From: Solwaraspora sp. WMMD1047
GTDB taxonomy: Bacteria > Actinomycetota > Actinomycetes > Mycobacteriales > Micromonosporaceae
Assembly (NCBI RefSeq): GCF_029626155.1
Contig: NZ_JARUBL010000001.1
Location: forward strand, 3,824,501 to 3,888,500
Reading direction: 5' to 3'
DNA: 64,000 nucleotides
In this document: one piece after another, positions 25,987 through 35,189 of the stretch
Numbering within the stretch: position 1 is the first letter of the stretch
How the letters are laid out: every line of letters starts with the position of its first letter
Notes under the pieces: generated by a model
Databases searched by the model: none
Told to the model about the DNA's origin: nothing
What the model saw: only the letters and a program-made list of their open reading frames with translations
Translations under genes and position numbers: made by a program

Positions 25987-27762
25987 TCACGTCGTGTCCG
26001 CGGCCGCACCCGCCGCACCGGCCGGCGGTGTCCCGGCCGCGGCGGGCGTCGACGCGGCGCCGGCGCCCCGGCGGCGGCGCAGCACGCCGGCCGCGACCAG
26101 CGCCGCCACCGCCAACGCCACCAGCGCCACCTCGGGCCACAACCCCACCCGGGTCGCGACCGTACGGCCGTCACCCGGCTCGATCCGCCGGGTCACCACC
26201 GCCGCGGTGTTGAACCCGGTGGCGCCGCTTACCCGCCCATCGGGGGTAACGAACCCGGACACCCCGACCGTCGAGGCCATCAACGCCGGCCGGCCGTGCT
26301 CGACCGCCCGCAGCCGCACCATCGCCAACTGCTGGCGGGCCTCGGCGACGTTGAAGGTGGCGTTGTTGGTCTGCACCACCAGCAGCTGCGCCCCGCCGGT
26401 CACGGTGTCGCGGACCACCTCGTCGTAGGCGACCTCGAAGCAGATCACGTCACCCACCACGATCCCCGCGGTCCGGATCACCCCGGGGCGGTCACCGGGC
26501 ACGAAGTCCGACCGCACCCGGTCGACCTCCTTGCTGACCATCCGGGCGATCCCCCGCAGCGGCACGTACTCCGCGAACGGCACCGGGTGCCGCTTGACGT
26601 ACAACTGCTCCTGGTCCGGGCCGGTGCCCGGCCGCCACAGCAGCCCCGCGTTGCGGACCTCGCCCTCCCCCGGGCCGCGCAGCACCGTGCCGACCAGGAT
26701 CGGTACGCCGATCGCGTCGGCGGCGGCGGTGATCCGGGCGCCCGCGTCGGCGTTGCGCAGCGGGTCGATGTCGCTGGAGTTCTCCGGCCAGACCACCAGG
26801 TCCGGCGCGTCGGCCCGACCGGCGGCCACCTCCGCCGCCAGCCCGATCGTCGCGTCGACGTGGTTGTCCAGCACGGCCCGCCGCTGGGCGTTGAAGTCCA
26901 GCCCCATCCGGGGCACGTTGCCCTGCACGATCGCCACCGTCACCGCCGGCCCGGACCCGCCGCCGCCCACCGGCACCAGCAGCCCCACCGCACCCACCGC
27001 CACCGCCGCGACCGCCGGCCCCGCCACCGACCACCGACCCGGGAACCCACCAACCGGCGTCCCACCACCTGGCGCTGTCTCGTCGACGGGCGCTGTCTCG
27101 TCGACCGGCCTGGTCTGGTGCGGGCGTGACGTCGCCGCCGGCCACACCACCGCCACCGCCGGCCACAAAGCGGCGACCAGGCACCCGCCGACCAGCGCCA
27201 CCGCGAACGTCACCAGCGGGGCGCCGCCCAGCGCCGCCAACCGCAGCACCGGCGAGTCGTCCTGGCTGAACGCCAACCGCCCCCACGGGAACCCTCCGAA
27301 CGGCGTCCGGTCCCGCAGCGCCTCCTGCGCCACCCACAGCAACCCGGTCAGCACCGGCCAACTCCACCGGAACCGGTCCACCAGCGGGCCGACCACGGCA
27401 GTGGCCGCCCCGAGCAGCCCCAGATAGGCCGCCTGCAACCCGGACAGCAACAGCCACGGCAGATCACCGGTGTGCAGGTTGGTCCAGCTCAACAGCGGCA
27501 GGAACAGCACCAACCCGGCCAGCGCACCCAACCCGAACCCGGCCCGCACCCGCCGCCGGTGCGCGGCGGCGGCCAGCAGCGCCACCCCCACCGGCGCCAA
27601 CCACCACAACCCGACCGGCGGGAACGCCGCCAGCAGCGCCGCACCGGCCGCCACCGCCAACCCGACCGCCACCACGAGCGGCACCGCCGCGCCGCCCCGG
27701 CCGGCCGGCACCACGGCCACCTCCGGCACCGGCGGTTCCCCGGCCCTGTCCACCATCGTCAC
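25987..27762 (-). CDS. lnt: Apolipoprotein N-acyltransferase
   Basis: 591 aa membrane enzyme that N-acylates the lipoprotein N-terminal cysteine. Residues 1-250 hold several membrane helices; the nitrilase-like periplasmic domain follows with the catalytic triad visible as Glu in VVWPENSS, Lys in YVKRHPVPFAEY and Cys in GDVICFEVAYDE. One helix near residue 550 and an Ala/Gly/Pro-rich tail end the protein. A charged linker with the repeated PVDETAP (about 217-235) is unusual. It is the first gene of an lnt-ppm pair. Confidence 0.93.
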   Translation of the reverse strand: MTMVDRAGEPPVPEVAVVPAGRGGAAVPLVVAVGLAVAAGAALLAAFPPVGLWWLAPVGVALLAAAAHRRRVRAGFGLGALAGLVLFLPLLSWTNLHTGDLPWLLLSGLQAAYLGLLGAATAVVGPLVDRFRWSWPVLTGLLWVAQEALRDRTPFGGFPWGRLAFSQDDSPVLRLAALGGAPLVTFAVALVGGCLVAALWPAVAVVWPAATSRPHQTRPVDETAPVDETAPGGGTPVGGFPGRWSVAGPAVAAVAVGAVGLLVPVGGGGSGPAVTVAIVQGNVPRMGLDFNAQRRAVLDNHVDATIGLAAEVAAGRADAPDLVVWPENSSDIDPLRNADAGARITAAADAIGVPILVGTVLRGPGEGEVRNAGLLWRPGTGPDQEQLYVKRHPVPFAEYVPLRGIARMVSKEVDRVRSDFVPGDRPGVIRTAGIVVGDVICFEVAYDEVVRDTVTGGAQLLVVQTNNATFNVAEARQQLAMVRLRAVEHGRPALMASTVGVSGFVTPDGRVSGATGFNTAAVVTRRIEPGDGRTVATRVGLWPEVALVALAVAALVAAGVLRRRRGAGAASTPAAAGTPPAGAAGAAADTT

Positions 27763-28257
27763 CCGCGTCTCACCGCTGCCCTCCGCCGCCGCGGCCGCGT
27801 CACCACATCGGCGGCGACCGGCACGAGATCCACCCGGCGAAGGCTACCGGCACGAAAATCGGGGCGCGGCCACTGGCCGCGCCCCGATGCTCCCAGGCCC
27901 CTCCCGGCCGGTGCGACAGAACCGACCCGCACGACCTTCGGACCGACCAGACGCGGACTGGATGTCCCCGTCGGGCCGTTGTCTACTGGCCGCGCCGACC
28001 CCCCTGCCTATACACCGGTAACCGCGACCGGTTCGCGTCGCCCCGCCGACCCCCGCCCGCTGGACCTGGCCGCCGCGACGAATCATGTCGCTCGGCCAGC
28101 GGGCGAAGGGGCGAAGTGAACAACAGCCGCTTCCCGTGGTAGGACTCAAAGACGGTACGTGCTGCCCCCCGGTTCCTGTCAACCGCCCTGGGCCTGTCGG
28201 CCGCGCGGCCCGGCGTGTCGCCCCGGCGAGTTCCCCCGCCGACACCCACGGTGCCGA
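27763..28257. other. Non-coding interval between lnt and the lysine cluster
   Basis: 495 bases without a convincing gene. It holds the terminator-like hairpin at 27855-27888; open frames here have no family resemblance and skewed composition. Confidence 0.5.
27855..27888 (-). terminator. Intrinsic terminator
   Basis: A perfect 14-bp stem (27858-27871 with 27875-27888) and 3-base loop, followed on the minus strand by TTTTCG. It lies downstream of the lysine operon and upstream of lnt, so it would stop read-through into lnt. Confidence 0.75.
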
Positions 28258-29607
28258 TCAGCCCGCCGCCGACCACCGGCCCAGCAACCCCGCCGCCGCG
28301 TCCGGCCACTGCGGCGCGAGCAACCCCACCGCCGCCAGCACGTACTCGACGTCGACCACCGCCCGGGCCGCCCGCGGCAGCGCCCACCCACCCGCGTGGT
28401 CGGCCAGCACCGCCGCCAGCACCGCCGCGGCGTCGTCCGGGCGGGCGTGGCGAAGAACACCTCCGGAGCCGATCAGCAGCCGCGCGTCCCGCAGGTCCCG
28501 GCCGGTCCGGTCCCCGGCCGGACCCGGCCGGGCGTGCCGGCGTACCGCGATCGTGGCCGCCAGCACCGCGATCCGCCGGTCCACCGCCCGGTCCGCCTCG
28601 TCGGCGGGCAGCCAGCCCGGCAAACCCGCCAGCCGGTCCGCCCGCTCCGCCAACACCACCCGCTCGTCGTCGGTGATCATCCGCTCCTCGACCGCCGCCC
28701 GCACCACCCCCGGCGCACTCCACCGCACCCCCAGATCACCCTCGACCGTCCGGGCCCGCCACAGGCTGCCGGCCGCCTCGCCGGCCGGGCCGGCGTCCCG
28801 CTCGTCCGGCGTCAACGCCGAGTACACGTCCGTGGTCGCCCCACCCACGTCGACCACCACCAGGTCACCACCGGTCCGGTCGGCCAGCACCTCCACCCCG
28901 GCCAGCACCGCGTCCGGGGTGGCCGCCCGCACCAGCTCACCGAACCGCCGGCCCCGCGACAGCCGCTTACCGCCGATCACATGCCGCAGGAACACCTCCC
29001 GGATCGCCGCCCGCGCCGACGCCGGCGACAGCACCCCGATCCGTGGCAGCACATTCCCGGCCGACCACACCGGCACCCCCCGCCCGGCCAGCACCTCCAC
29101 CACGCCCGGCGTCGCCTCGGCGTTGCCGGCCACCACCACCGGCACCCGCCACCGGGCCCGCGCCAGCCGCGCCCCGTTGAACTCCAGCACCTCGGCGTCG
29201 CCGCCGTCGGTGCCACCCACCAGCAGCACCACATCCGGCCGGGCCGCCCGCAGCGCCGCCACCGCCGCCCCGTCCAACCGGCCGGCGGCCACGTGCACCA
29301 CCCGCGCCCCCGCCGACAACCCGACCCGCTGCCCGGCCCGCGCGGTCACCAACTCCTCGTAGCCCACCACCGCCAACCGCAGCCCACCCCCGGCCGACGA
29401 ACAGACGTACCAGGGCGCCCCCGCCACCGCCCCCGCGTCCAGACCGGCCGCCGCCCGACCCACCGCCGCGTCCAGCCCACGCAACACGTCACTGTCCGAC
29501 GTGGTCGGCACCGCCGCCGACCCGACCAGCGCACCACCGGCCAACTCCACCACCGACGCCTTGGTGAACGTCGACCCCACGTCGGCGCAGACCGCGTACG
29601 AGGTCAC
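28258..29607 (-). CDS. MutL-like reactivase ATPase for the B12-dependent aminomutase
   Basis: 449 aa protein of the glutamate-mutase MutL/GlmL family (actin-like ATPase fold). The phosphate loops are CADVGSTFTKASVVEL and VVVDVGGATTDVYSAL; GGTDGGDAEVLEFN and IGSGGVLRHA are further family motifs. Such proteins remove inactivated cobalamin from adenosyl-B12 enzymes; KamB in lysine fermenters is related. Its position as last gene after kamD-kamE fits reactivation of lysine 5,6-aminomutase. GTG 29607 overlaps the preceding gene by 4 bases. The longer frame upstream lies inside that gene. Confidence 0.8.
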   Translation of the reverse strand: MTSYAVCADVGSTFTKASVVELAGGALVGSAAVPTTSDSDVLRGLDAAVGRAAAGLDAGAVAGAPWYVCSSAGGGLRLAVVGYEELVTARAGQRVGLSAGARVVHVAAGRLDGAAVAALRAARPDVVLLVGGTDGGDAEVLEFNGARLARARWRVPVVVAGNAEATPGVVEVLAGRGVPVWSAGNVLPRIGVLSPASARAAIREVFLRHVIGGKRLSRGRRFGELVRAATPDAVLAGVEVLADRTGGDLVVVDVGGATTDVYSALTPDERDAGPAGEAAGSLWRARTVEGDLGVRWSAPGVVRAAVEERMITDDERVVLAERADRLAGLPGWLPADEADRAVDRRIAVLAATIAVRRHARPGPAGDRTGRDLRDARLLIGSGGVLRHARPDDAAAVLAAVLADHAGGWALPRAARAVVDVEYVLAAVGLLAPQWPDAAAGLLGRWSAAG

Positions 29608-29999
29608 CGCCCCTCGCCCGGCACCACCACCGTCCCGGTGGCGGTCACCGCCACCAGCGGCGGATCCAGCACCCGCGCCGCCGACGCGGACAGGTCCGGC
29701 CGGCCCCGGCACACCACCCGGCACTCGAAATCCAACGACCGGCTGCGGGTACCCACCCGCCGCACCGTCGCCGTCACCTCCACCACATCACCGGCCCGCA
29801 CCGGCTCCCGGAACTGCACATCCGCGTACGAGGCGAACAGCCCCTCGTCACCGTCGGTGCGGATACACACCTCGGTGGCCACATCCCCGAACAACCCCAA
29901 CGCGTACGCCCCGTCCACCAGCGCCCCCGCGTAGTGGGCATGCCCATACGGCACATACCGCCGGTGCGTCACCGTCAACCCGACCCGCAGATCCGTCAT
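29604..29999 (-). CDS. kal: Hotdog-fold protein, probable 3-aminobutyryl-CoA ammonia lyase
   Basis: 131 aa single hotdog domain. The segment YVPYGHAHYAGALVDGAYALGLFGDVATEV carries the conserved GHAHYAG motif and central helix seen in Kal proteins, which turn 3-aminobutyryl-CoA into crotonyl-CoA and ammonia in lysine fermentation. Size and position after kamE agree. A plain acyl-CoA thioesterase is the alternative, since the folds are shared. Both ends overlap neighbours by 4 bases, showing tight translational coupling. Confidence 0.72.
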   Translation of the reverse strand: MTDLRVGLTVTHRRYVPYGHAHYAGALVDGAYALGLFGDVATEVCIRTDGDEGLFASYADVQFREPVRAGDVVEVTATVRRVGTRSRSLDFECRVVCRGRPDLSASAARVLDPPLVAVTATGTVVVPGEGR

Positions 30000-30754
30000 G
30001 CCGCCGTCACCTTCCCCCGCCCGCCGCCGTTGACCAGCGCGTGCACCAGATAGCTGGCCACCTCACCCGGTGTGGTGCCGCGCCCGAAGATCCGGTCCAC
30101 CCCCAACTCGGCGGCCATCAGCTCGTCGAAGCGGGGACCACCGACGATCAGCAACGGGCGCCGGCCGGCCGGCATCGCCTCCCGGAACGCCGCCGACATC
30201 TCCCGGGTGTTGTGCAGGTGCGCGTCCCGCTGGGTGACCACCTGCGACACCAGCACCGCGTCGGCCCGCTCCGCCCGCGCCGCCGCCACCAACTCCGCCA
30301 CCCCGACCTGCGCACCGAGATTCGTCACCCGCAGCTCCCGGTAGTACTCCAGACCCTTCTCCCCGGCGATCCCCTTCACGTTCAGGATCGCGTCGATGCC
30401 CACCGTGTGCGCATCGGTGCCGATACACGCCCCCACCACCGACAGCTTGCGCCGCAGCCCCCGCTTCACCGCCGCGTTGACCTCCTTTGCGGTCAACAGC
30501 GGAAAGTCCCGCTCCACCACCCGCACCGCCGACAGCTCCACCAGATGGTTCACCCGCCCGTACACCACGAAGAAGGTGAACCCGTCGCCGATGGCGGTGG
30601 CGTGCACCAGCATCGCCGGGTCCATCCCCATCTTCGCCGCCAACTGCAGCGCCGCCCCCTCGGCCCGCTTGTCATGCGGCACCGGCAACGTGAACGACAC
30701 CTGCACCATCCCGTCACCGGTGGTGTCCCCGTACGGACGCACAACCGTGCTCAT
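29996..30754 (-). CDS. kamE: Lysine 5,6-aminomutase beta subunit (B12- and PLP-binding)
   Basis: 252 aa. The cobalamin-binding motif DxHxxG appears as GTDAHTVGID with H116, and K127 in ILNVKG lies exactly 11 residues later, matching the B12 ligand His133 and PLP lysine Lys144 of the Clostridium enzyme. The N-terminal part (VQVSFTLPVPHDKRAEGAALQLAAKMGMD) is the dimerisation domain and the rest the Rossmann B12 domain. With KamD it moves the terminal amino group of beta-lysine from C6 to C5. 4-base overlaps with both neighbours. Confidence 0.93.
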   Translation of the reverse strand: MSTVVRPYGDTTGDGMVQVSFTLPVPHDKRAEGAALQLAAKMGMDPAMLVHATAIGDGFTFFVVYGRVNHLVELSAVRVVERDFPLLTAKEVNAAVKRGLRRKLSVVGACIGTDAHTVGIDAILNVKGIAGEKGLEYYRELRVTNLGAQVGVAELVAAARAERADAVLVSQVVTQRDAHLHNTREMSAAFREAMPAGRRPLLIVGGPRFDELMAAELGVDRIFGRGTTPGEVASYLVHALVNGGGRGKVTAA

Positions 30755-32322
30755 GCCGCCTCCAGCAGATCCGTCGCCGGGTTGAAGTAGTCCGCCTCGT
30801 GCGCGGCCACCCCCGACCGGCCCCGCCCCCGGTCCGCCGGCCGCCGCATGATCCCGAACGTGCCCTCCGCGATCGCCGTCAACAACGACTCGTCGGCGAT
30901 CCGCTCCAACAGGCCGACCGCCTCCCGCAACACCTGATCCGCCCGTCGGGCGATGAACCCGCCCGCAGGCGGCGCGAAATCCTCCGCCAACCCGCCGGCC
31001 GCCCCCAACACGTACCGCACATTGCGCAGGGCGATGTCCCGGTCGCTGAGCCACGGCGTCACCACCGCCTCGGTCATCATCCCCACCAGCAGAATTCCCT
31101 GCCCGGTCAACGCCCCCGCCAGATTGAAGAACCCGTCCAGCAGATTGCCCCGGAACACATCCCCGGTCATGTGCCGGGTCGGCGGCATCCACTTCAACGG
31201 CGCGTCCGGGAACAACTCCCGCGCCAACAGGGCATGCGCCAACTCCAACCGGAACGACTCCGGCAGATCCGGATCGATCTCGAACGCGTGCCCCAACCCC
31301 AACTGCCAGTCCGCCAACCCGGCCTCATGGGCGAAGAACTCGTTGAGCAACTGCGACACCGTCACCGTATGCGCGTCGTCCACCGCATCCGCAGTCGTCA
31401 GATAGTTGTCCTCACCGGTGTTGATGATGATCCCCGCCCGCGCGTGCACCTGCCGGGAGAACCGCTGGTCGATGAACGTCCGGACCGGATTGATGTCCCG
31501 GAACAGGATCCCGTACATCGAATCGTTGAGCATCATGTCCAGCCGCTCCAACCCGGCCAGCACCGCCATCTCCGGCATGCACAACCCGCTGGCGTAGTTC
31601 GTCAACCGCACGTACCGGCCCAGCTCCCGCGACGTCACATCCAACGCCGCCCGCATCAACCGGAAGTTCTCCTGCGTCGCGTACGTGCCGGCGAACCCCT
31701 CCCGGGTCGCCCCCTCCGGCACGTAGTCCAACAACGACTGCCCCGTCGACCGGATCACCGCGATCACATCCGCCCCGGCCCGCGCCGCCGCCTGCGCCTG
31801 GGGAATGTCCTCATGGATGTCCCCGGTCGCCACGATCAGATAGATCCACGGCCGGCGCGGCGGATCACCCCACCGCCGCACCAACCGCTCCCGCTCCGCC
31901 CGCCGCCGGTCCACCCGCCGCAGGCCCGCACCCACCACCCGCCGCGCGGCCCGCCGCGCCACCGTCGCCGACCGCCCCACCGGTACGCCGAACCGCACCG
32001 ACCCGGCCGCCGCCTTCTGCGCCAACAACGTCAACTCCGCCGGCGTACCCGGACCCAACCCCTCCCGGGCCAGCGCGTCGAACACCGGCAGCGCCACCCC
32101 GTGCCCCAACCCCACGTCGGCCACCACCGCGTCGACCAACCGGTTCACCCACGGAATCCCGTCCGGATCCGCCCCGGTCACCCCGGCCAGCCGCAGCACC
32201 GCCCGCTCCACCGACACCGTCGTGTGGCCACGCGCCAGCTCCACCACCGGCTGACCCGCCCGGGCGGCCAACTCCCGCGCCCGCGCCACCAGCGCCGGAT
32301 CCAACCCCAACTTCCCGCTCAC
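30751..32322 (-). CDS. kamD: Lysine 5,6-aminomutase alpha subunit
   Basis: 523 aa, the usual length of KamD, a TIM-barrel partner that binds substrate and adenosylcobalamin. Family stretches include WIYLIVATGDIHEDIPQAQAAARAGADVIAVIRSTGQSLLDYVPEGAT, RLTNYASGLCMPEMAVLAGLERLDMMLNDSMYGILFRDIN and the RHMTGDVFRGNL segment. GTG 32322 is chosen because the similarity begins at KLGLDP right after it; the longer frame upstream lies in the amidohydrolase. It is 13 bases after that gene and overlaps kamE by 4. Confidence 0.93.
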   Translation of the reverse strand: MSGKLGLDPALVARARELAARAGQPVVELARGHTTVSVERAVLRLAGVTGADPDGIPWVNRLVDAVVADVGLGHGVALPVFDALAREGLGPGTPAELTLLAQKAAAGSVRFGVPVGRSATVARRAARRVVGAGLRRVDRRRAERERLVRRWGDPPRRPWIYLIVATGDIHEDIPQAQAAARAGADVIAVIRSTGQSLLDYVPEGATREGFAGTYATQENFRLMRAALDVTSRELGRYVRLTNYASGLCMPEMAVLAGLERLDMMLNDSMYGILFRDINPVRTFIDQRFSRQVHARAGIIINTGEDNYLTTADAVDDAHTVTVSQLLNEFFAHEAGLADWQLGLGHAFEIDPDLPESFRLELAHALLARELFPDAPLKWMPPTRHMTGDVFRGNLLDGFFNLAGALTGQGILLVGMMTEAVVTPWLSDRDIALRNVRYVLGAAGGLAEDFAPPAGGFIARRADQVLREAVGLLERIADESLLTAIAEGTFGIMRRPADRGRGRSGVAAHEADYFNPATDLLEAA

Positions 32323-32335
32323 CGGTTCGCCCCGC

Positions 32336-33916
32336 TCATTCCCGAAGCCCCTCCTCGAAGATCGTCTGACCGCGCAGCACCGTCCGGCGGCACACCGGCA
32401 ACGGCGTCGGATCGTCCGGGCCGCGCTCCTCCGGATCCGCCGACACCAGCACCGGCAAACCACCGGCCACCCCCGCCGGGGTCGACCACACCGCGAACGT
32501 CGCCGGCGCCCCCAACGCCAACACCCCCTCCCCGTCGCGGACCGCCGCCCGCCAGCCGCCCCGGGTGTGCGCCGCGAACGCCGCCCGCACACTCATCCGC
32601 GACGCCGCACTGGCATGCGACACCGCAGCCCGCACCGACCCCCACGGATCCAACGGCGTCACCGGCGAATCCGACCCGAACGCCAACGCCACCCCCACCC
32701 CGTGCATCGCCCCCATCGGATTCGACCCCAACGACCGCGCCACCCCCAGCCGCGACGCGTACATCCGGTCCGCGCCGCCCCACAACCGGTCGAACGCCGG
32801 CTGCATGCTCGCCACCACCCCGAACTCCACGAACCCCGCGATCAGCCGCTTGTCCACGATCTCCGCGTGCTCGATGCGGTGCCGGGCCGCCCGCACCCGA
32901 TCCACCCCCAACATCCGCGCCGCCGCCGCGAACCCGGCCAGCACCGTGCCGATCGCCGCGTCCCCGATCGCGTGGAAACCGCCCTGCATCCCCTGCCCGG
33001 CGCAATCCACCAGATGATCACGGACCTGCTCCGCGGTCAGGTAACCGTGCCCCCGGCCACCGTCCGGATCATCCGCGTACGGCTGCGACAGGTGCGCCGT
33101 CCGCGACCCCAACGCCCCGTCGGCGAACAGATCCCCACCGGCACCGACCGCGCCCAGCTCCCGCGCCCGCGCCGCCCCCATCAACTCACCCCAGTAGCCG
33201 TACACCTCCGGCCCGCCCACCCCAGACAGGGCCAGCAGCCCGGTGAAGTCCCCCTCGTCGGAGATCTCCGGGCCGCCGCACTCGTGCACCGCCGCGATCC
33301 CCAACGCCGCCGCCCGACCCAACGCCTGCCGCTGCGCCGCCACCCGCTGGGACCGGGTCACCGACGCCCGCGCCACCGCCCGCACCGCGTGGTGGGCGTC
33401 GCGGCGCAGCCACCCGGACGGATCGAACCCGGCCGCCCCGGCCACCTCCGGCGCCGCCGCCAACAACGCCGTCGAGCAGGCCGCCGAATGGATCGACGCC
33501 TGCGACAGGTACACCGCCCGCCCACCGGCCGCCCGGTCCAGCTCCGCCGCCGACGGCGGCCGCGGCACCGCCCAACCCGACTCGTCCCAGCCGTGCCCCA
33601 GCACCACCGCGTCCGACGGCAACGCCGCCGCGAACCGCTCCACCGCCGCACACACCTGCGCGGCCGACCGGGCACCGGCCAGATCCAACCCACCCAACGC
33701 CAACCCGGTGTCGGTGGCGTGCACGTGGGCGTCCACGAACGCCGGCGTCACCAGCTCACCGGCCAACTCCACCACCCGGTCCGCCTCCGGCGCCGCGGCA
33801 TCCGGCCCCAGCCAGGCGATCCGCCCGTCGCGGACCAGCATCGCCGTCGCGGTCGGCTCGGCGGGGCAGTACAGCACGCCGCCCCGGTACAGGGTCGAGA
33901 TCGAGGGGTTCGTCAT
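32336..33916 (-). CDS. Amidohydrolase (YtcJ-like) inside the lysine operon
   Basis: 526 aa metal-dependent hydrolase. The HxH metal motif is TPAFVDAHVHATDTG; further ligands are HAIGDAAI, the HRIEHAEIV segment and FGSDSPVTPLDPW. The YtcJ-like group hydrolyses N-acyl or amide substrates, most unknown. It lies 4 bases after kdd and 13 before kamD, so it is co-transcribed with the lysine genes, yet it is not part of the clostridial pathway. It could open a lactam formed from 3,5-diaminohexanoate or release lysine or beta-lysine from an acylated precursor; this is inference. Confidence 0.85.
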   Translation of the reverse strand: MTNPSISTLYRGGVLYCPAEPTATAMLVRDGRIAWLGPDAAAPEADRVVELAGELVTPAFVDAHVHATDTGLALGGLDLAGARSAAQVCAAVERFAAALPSDAVVLGHGWDESGWAVPRPPSAAELDRAAGGRAVYLSQASIHSAACSTALLAAAPEVAGAAGFDPSGWLRRDAHHAVRAVARASVTRSQRVAAQRQALGRAAALGIAAVHECGGPEISDEGDFTGLLALSGVGGPEVYGYWGELMGAARARELGAVGAGGDLFADGALGSRTAHLSQPYADDPDGGRGHGYLTAEQVRDHLVDCAGQGMQGGFHAIGDAAIGTVLAGFAAAARMLGVDRVRAARHRIEHAEIVDKRLIAGFVEFGVVASMQPAFDRLWGGADRMYASRLGVARSLGSNPMGAMHGVGVALAFGSDSPVTPLDPWGSVRAAVSHASAASRMSVRAAFAAHTRGGWRAAVRDGEGVLALGAPATFAVWSTPAGVAGGLPVLVSADPEERGPDDPTPLPVCRRTVLRGQTIFEEGLRE

Positions 33917-33920
33917 GAGA

Positions 33921-35057
33921 TCAGTCTGCCGAAAGCCGCGCCTCGAACAGCGCTCGCACGCCGGTGACCTCCCGCACCAGCGCCAACGCCAACTCGGCGT
34001 GGCCCGGCACGTACCCGTTGCCGATCAGCATCGTGACATCGGCCGCCAGGCCCTCCGCGCCCAACGCCGCGGCCGCGAAGCTGGTCGCCATCGAGAAGAA
34101 GATCACCGTGCCGCCGTCCGCGGTGGCCAGGATCGCACCGTGCTCGCAGCCGGGCACGTCGACGCAGACCACCGTCACGTCCGCCGGGCCGCCCAGCGCG
34201 CCGGTCACCGCCGTCGACAGCGCCACCGCGTCCCGGGCGTCGGCGAGCGCCACCACGTCGGCCAGCCCGGCGTCGGCCAGCCGGTTCCGCTCCGCGGCCA
34301 CCGGCACCACCCCGACCGTACGGGCCGCCCCGGCCCGCCGGGCGGCGGCCAGCGCCAGGCACCCGCTCTTGCCGGCCCCACCGATCACCGCCACCGTCGG
34401 CCCGGCACCCGGCGCGCCGCCGCCAACCACCCGGTCGCCGGCGGCCGCCCGATCCCCGGCCGCGCCTACCGAGCTGGCCGCCGCCGCACCGCCACCCGCC
34501 GCGGCAGCCGCGTAACGGCCCACCACCCGCGCGGTGAGCGCCGGCGCCCCGCAGACGTCCAGCACCGCAAGGCTCAACCGGGCGTCCAGATCCACCGGCA
34601 GCACCGCCACGATCGACCTGGCGAACAGGATCGCGTGCCCGTCGCACGGCACCTGCTCGCCGCGGCCGTCCCAGCGGGCCAGCCCGTCGGACACCGCCAG
34701 CGGGGTGAGGGTCAGCGACACCAGGGTCGCCACCCGGTCACCGGGCCGCACCGCCAGCGGCGAGCGCGGACCGACCTCCTCGACCGTGCCGATCAGCATC
34801 CCGCCCGAACCGGTCACCGGGTTCTGCATCTTGCCCCGGCGCTCGATGATCCCGAGCACTTCCGCGCGGACCCGGTCGCCGTCCCCGCCGTGCCGGCCGG
34901 ACAGCTCCCGGAAACTCGCCGCGTCGAGGTTGATCCGCTCCACCCGGATCCGGACCTCGTCGGCACCGAGGGCGGCGGCGTTGTCCAGCCGGGTGGCCGC
35001 CTGCGGCAGCACCCCGGCCGGTTCAAGCACCCGGTGCAGACCAACCGGTGACGTCAT
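33921..35057 (-). CDS. kdd: L-erythro-3,5-diaminohexanoate dehydrogenase
   Basis: 378 aa. Kdd oxidises 3,5-diaminohexanoate to 5-amino-3-oxohexanoate with NAD. Family traits: the early GLHRVLEPAGVLPQAA, RINLDAASFREL, RGKMQNPVTGSGGMLIGTV, and the Rossmann motif VAVIGGAGKSGCLALAAAR. A low-complexity insert of about 35 Ala/Gly residues (YAAAAAGGGAAAASS onward) separates the two domains and explains the extra length over the usual 345. ATG 35057 has GGGGAG upstream. It is the first gene of the six-gene operon. Confidence 0.9.
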   Translation of the reverse strand: MTSPVGLHRVLEPAGVLPQAATRLDNAAALGADEVRIRVERINLDAASFRELSGRHGGDGDRVRAEVLGIIERRGKMQNPVTGSGGMLIGTVEEVGPRSPLAVRPGDRVATLVSLTLTPLAVSDGLARWDGRGEQVPCDGHAILFARSIVAVLPVDLDARLSLAVLDVCGAPALTARVVGRYAAAAAGGGAAAASSVGAAGDRAAAGDRVVGGGAPGAGPTVAVIGGAGKSGCLALAAARRAGAARTVGVVPVAAERNRLADAGLADVVALADARDAVALSTAVTGALGGPADVTVVCVDVPGCEHGAILATADGGTVIFFSMATSFAAAALGAEGLAADVTMLIGNGYVPGHAELALALVREVTGVRALFEARLSAD

Positions 35058-35111
35058 ACCGCTCCCCTTCCGGCTCAGCGCCCCTCCACAGGATAATTTA
35101 CGGCACAGTAG

Positions 35112-35126
35112 TTTCTCTGCGAGAAA
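35112..35126. promoter_or_regulatory. Inverted repeat between kdd and kamA
   Basis: TTTCTC-TGC-GAGAAA, a perfect 6-3-6 repeat in an AT-rich patch (35090-35135) between the divergent kdd and kamA genes. It is a candidate operator for a shared regulator. Confidence 0.45.
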
Positions 35127-35189
35127 ATTTCCAGTACCGTTGATCGAGATGTGGCGACCGAGGAACACCGAGGGAACGAGGAGGGTTTC

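Noticed and set aside
27844-28245. 133-codon minus-strand frame between lnt and the MutL-like gene
   Set aside because: It runs through a perfect terminator hairpin and shows no domain.
30799-33246. 815-codon plus-strand frame opposite kamD and the amidohydrolase
   Set aside because: Pro/Arg/His-rich translation typical of antisense frames; kamD and kamE motifs are intact on the minus strand.
35149-35160. ATG at 35149 as start of kamA
   Set aside because: It is out of frame with the radical SAM motif; GTG 35190 has the better ribosome site.
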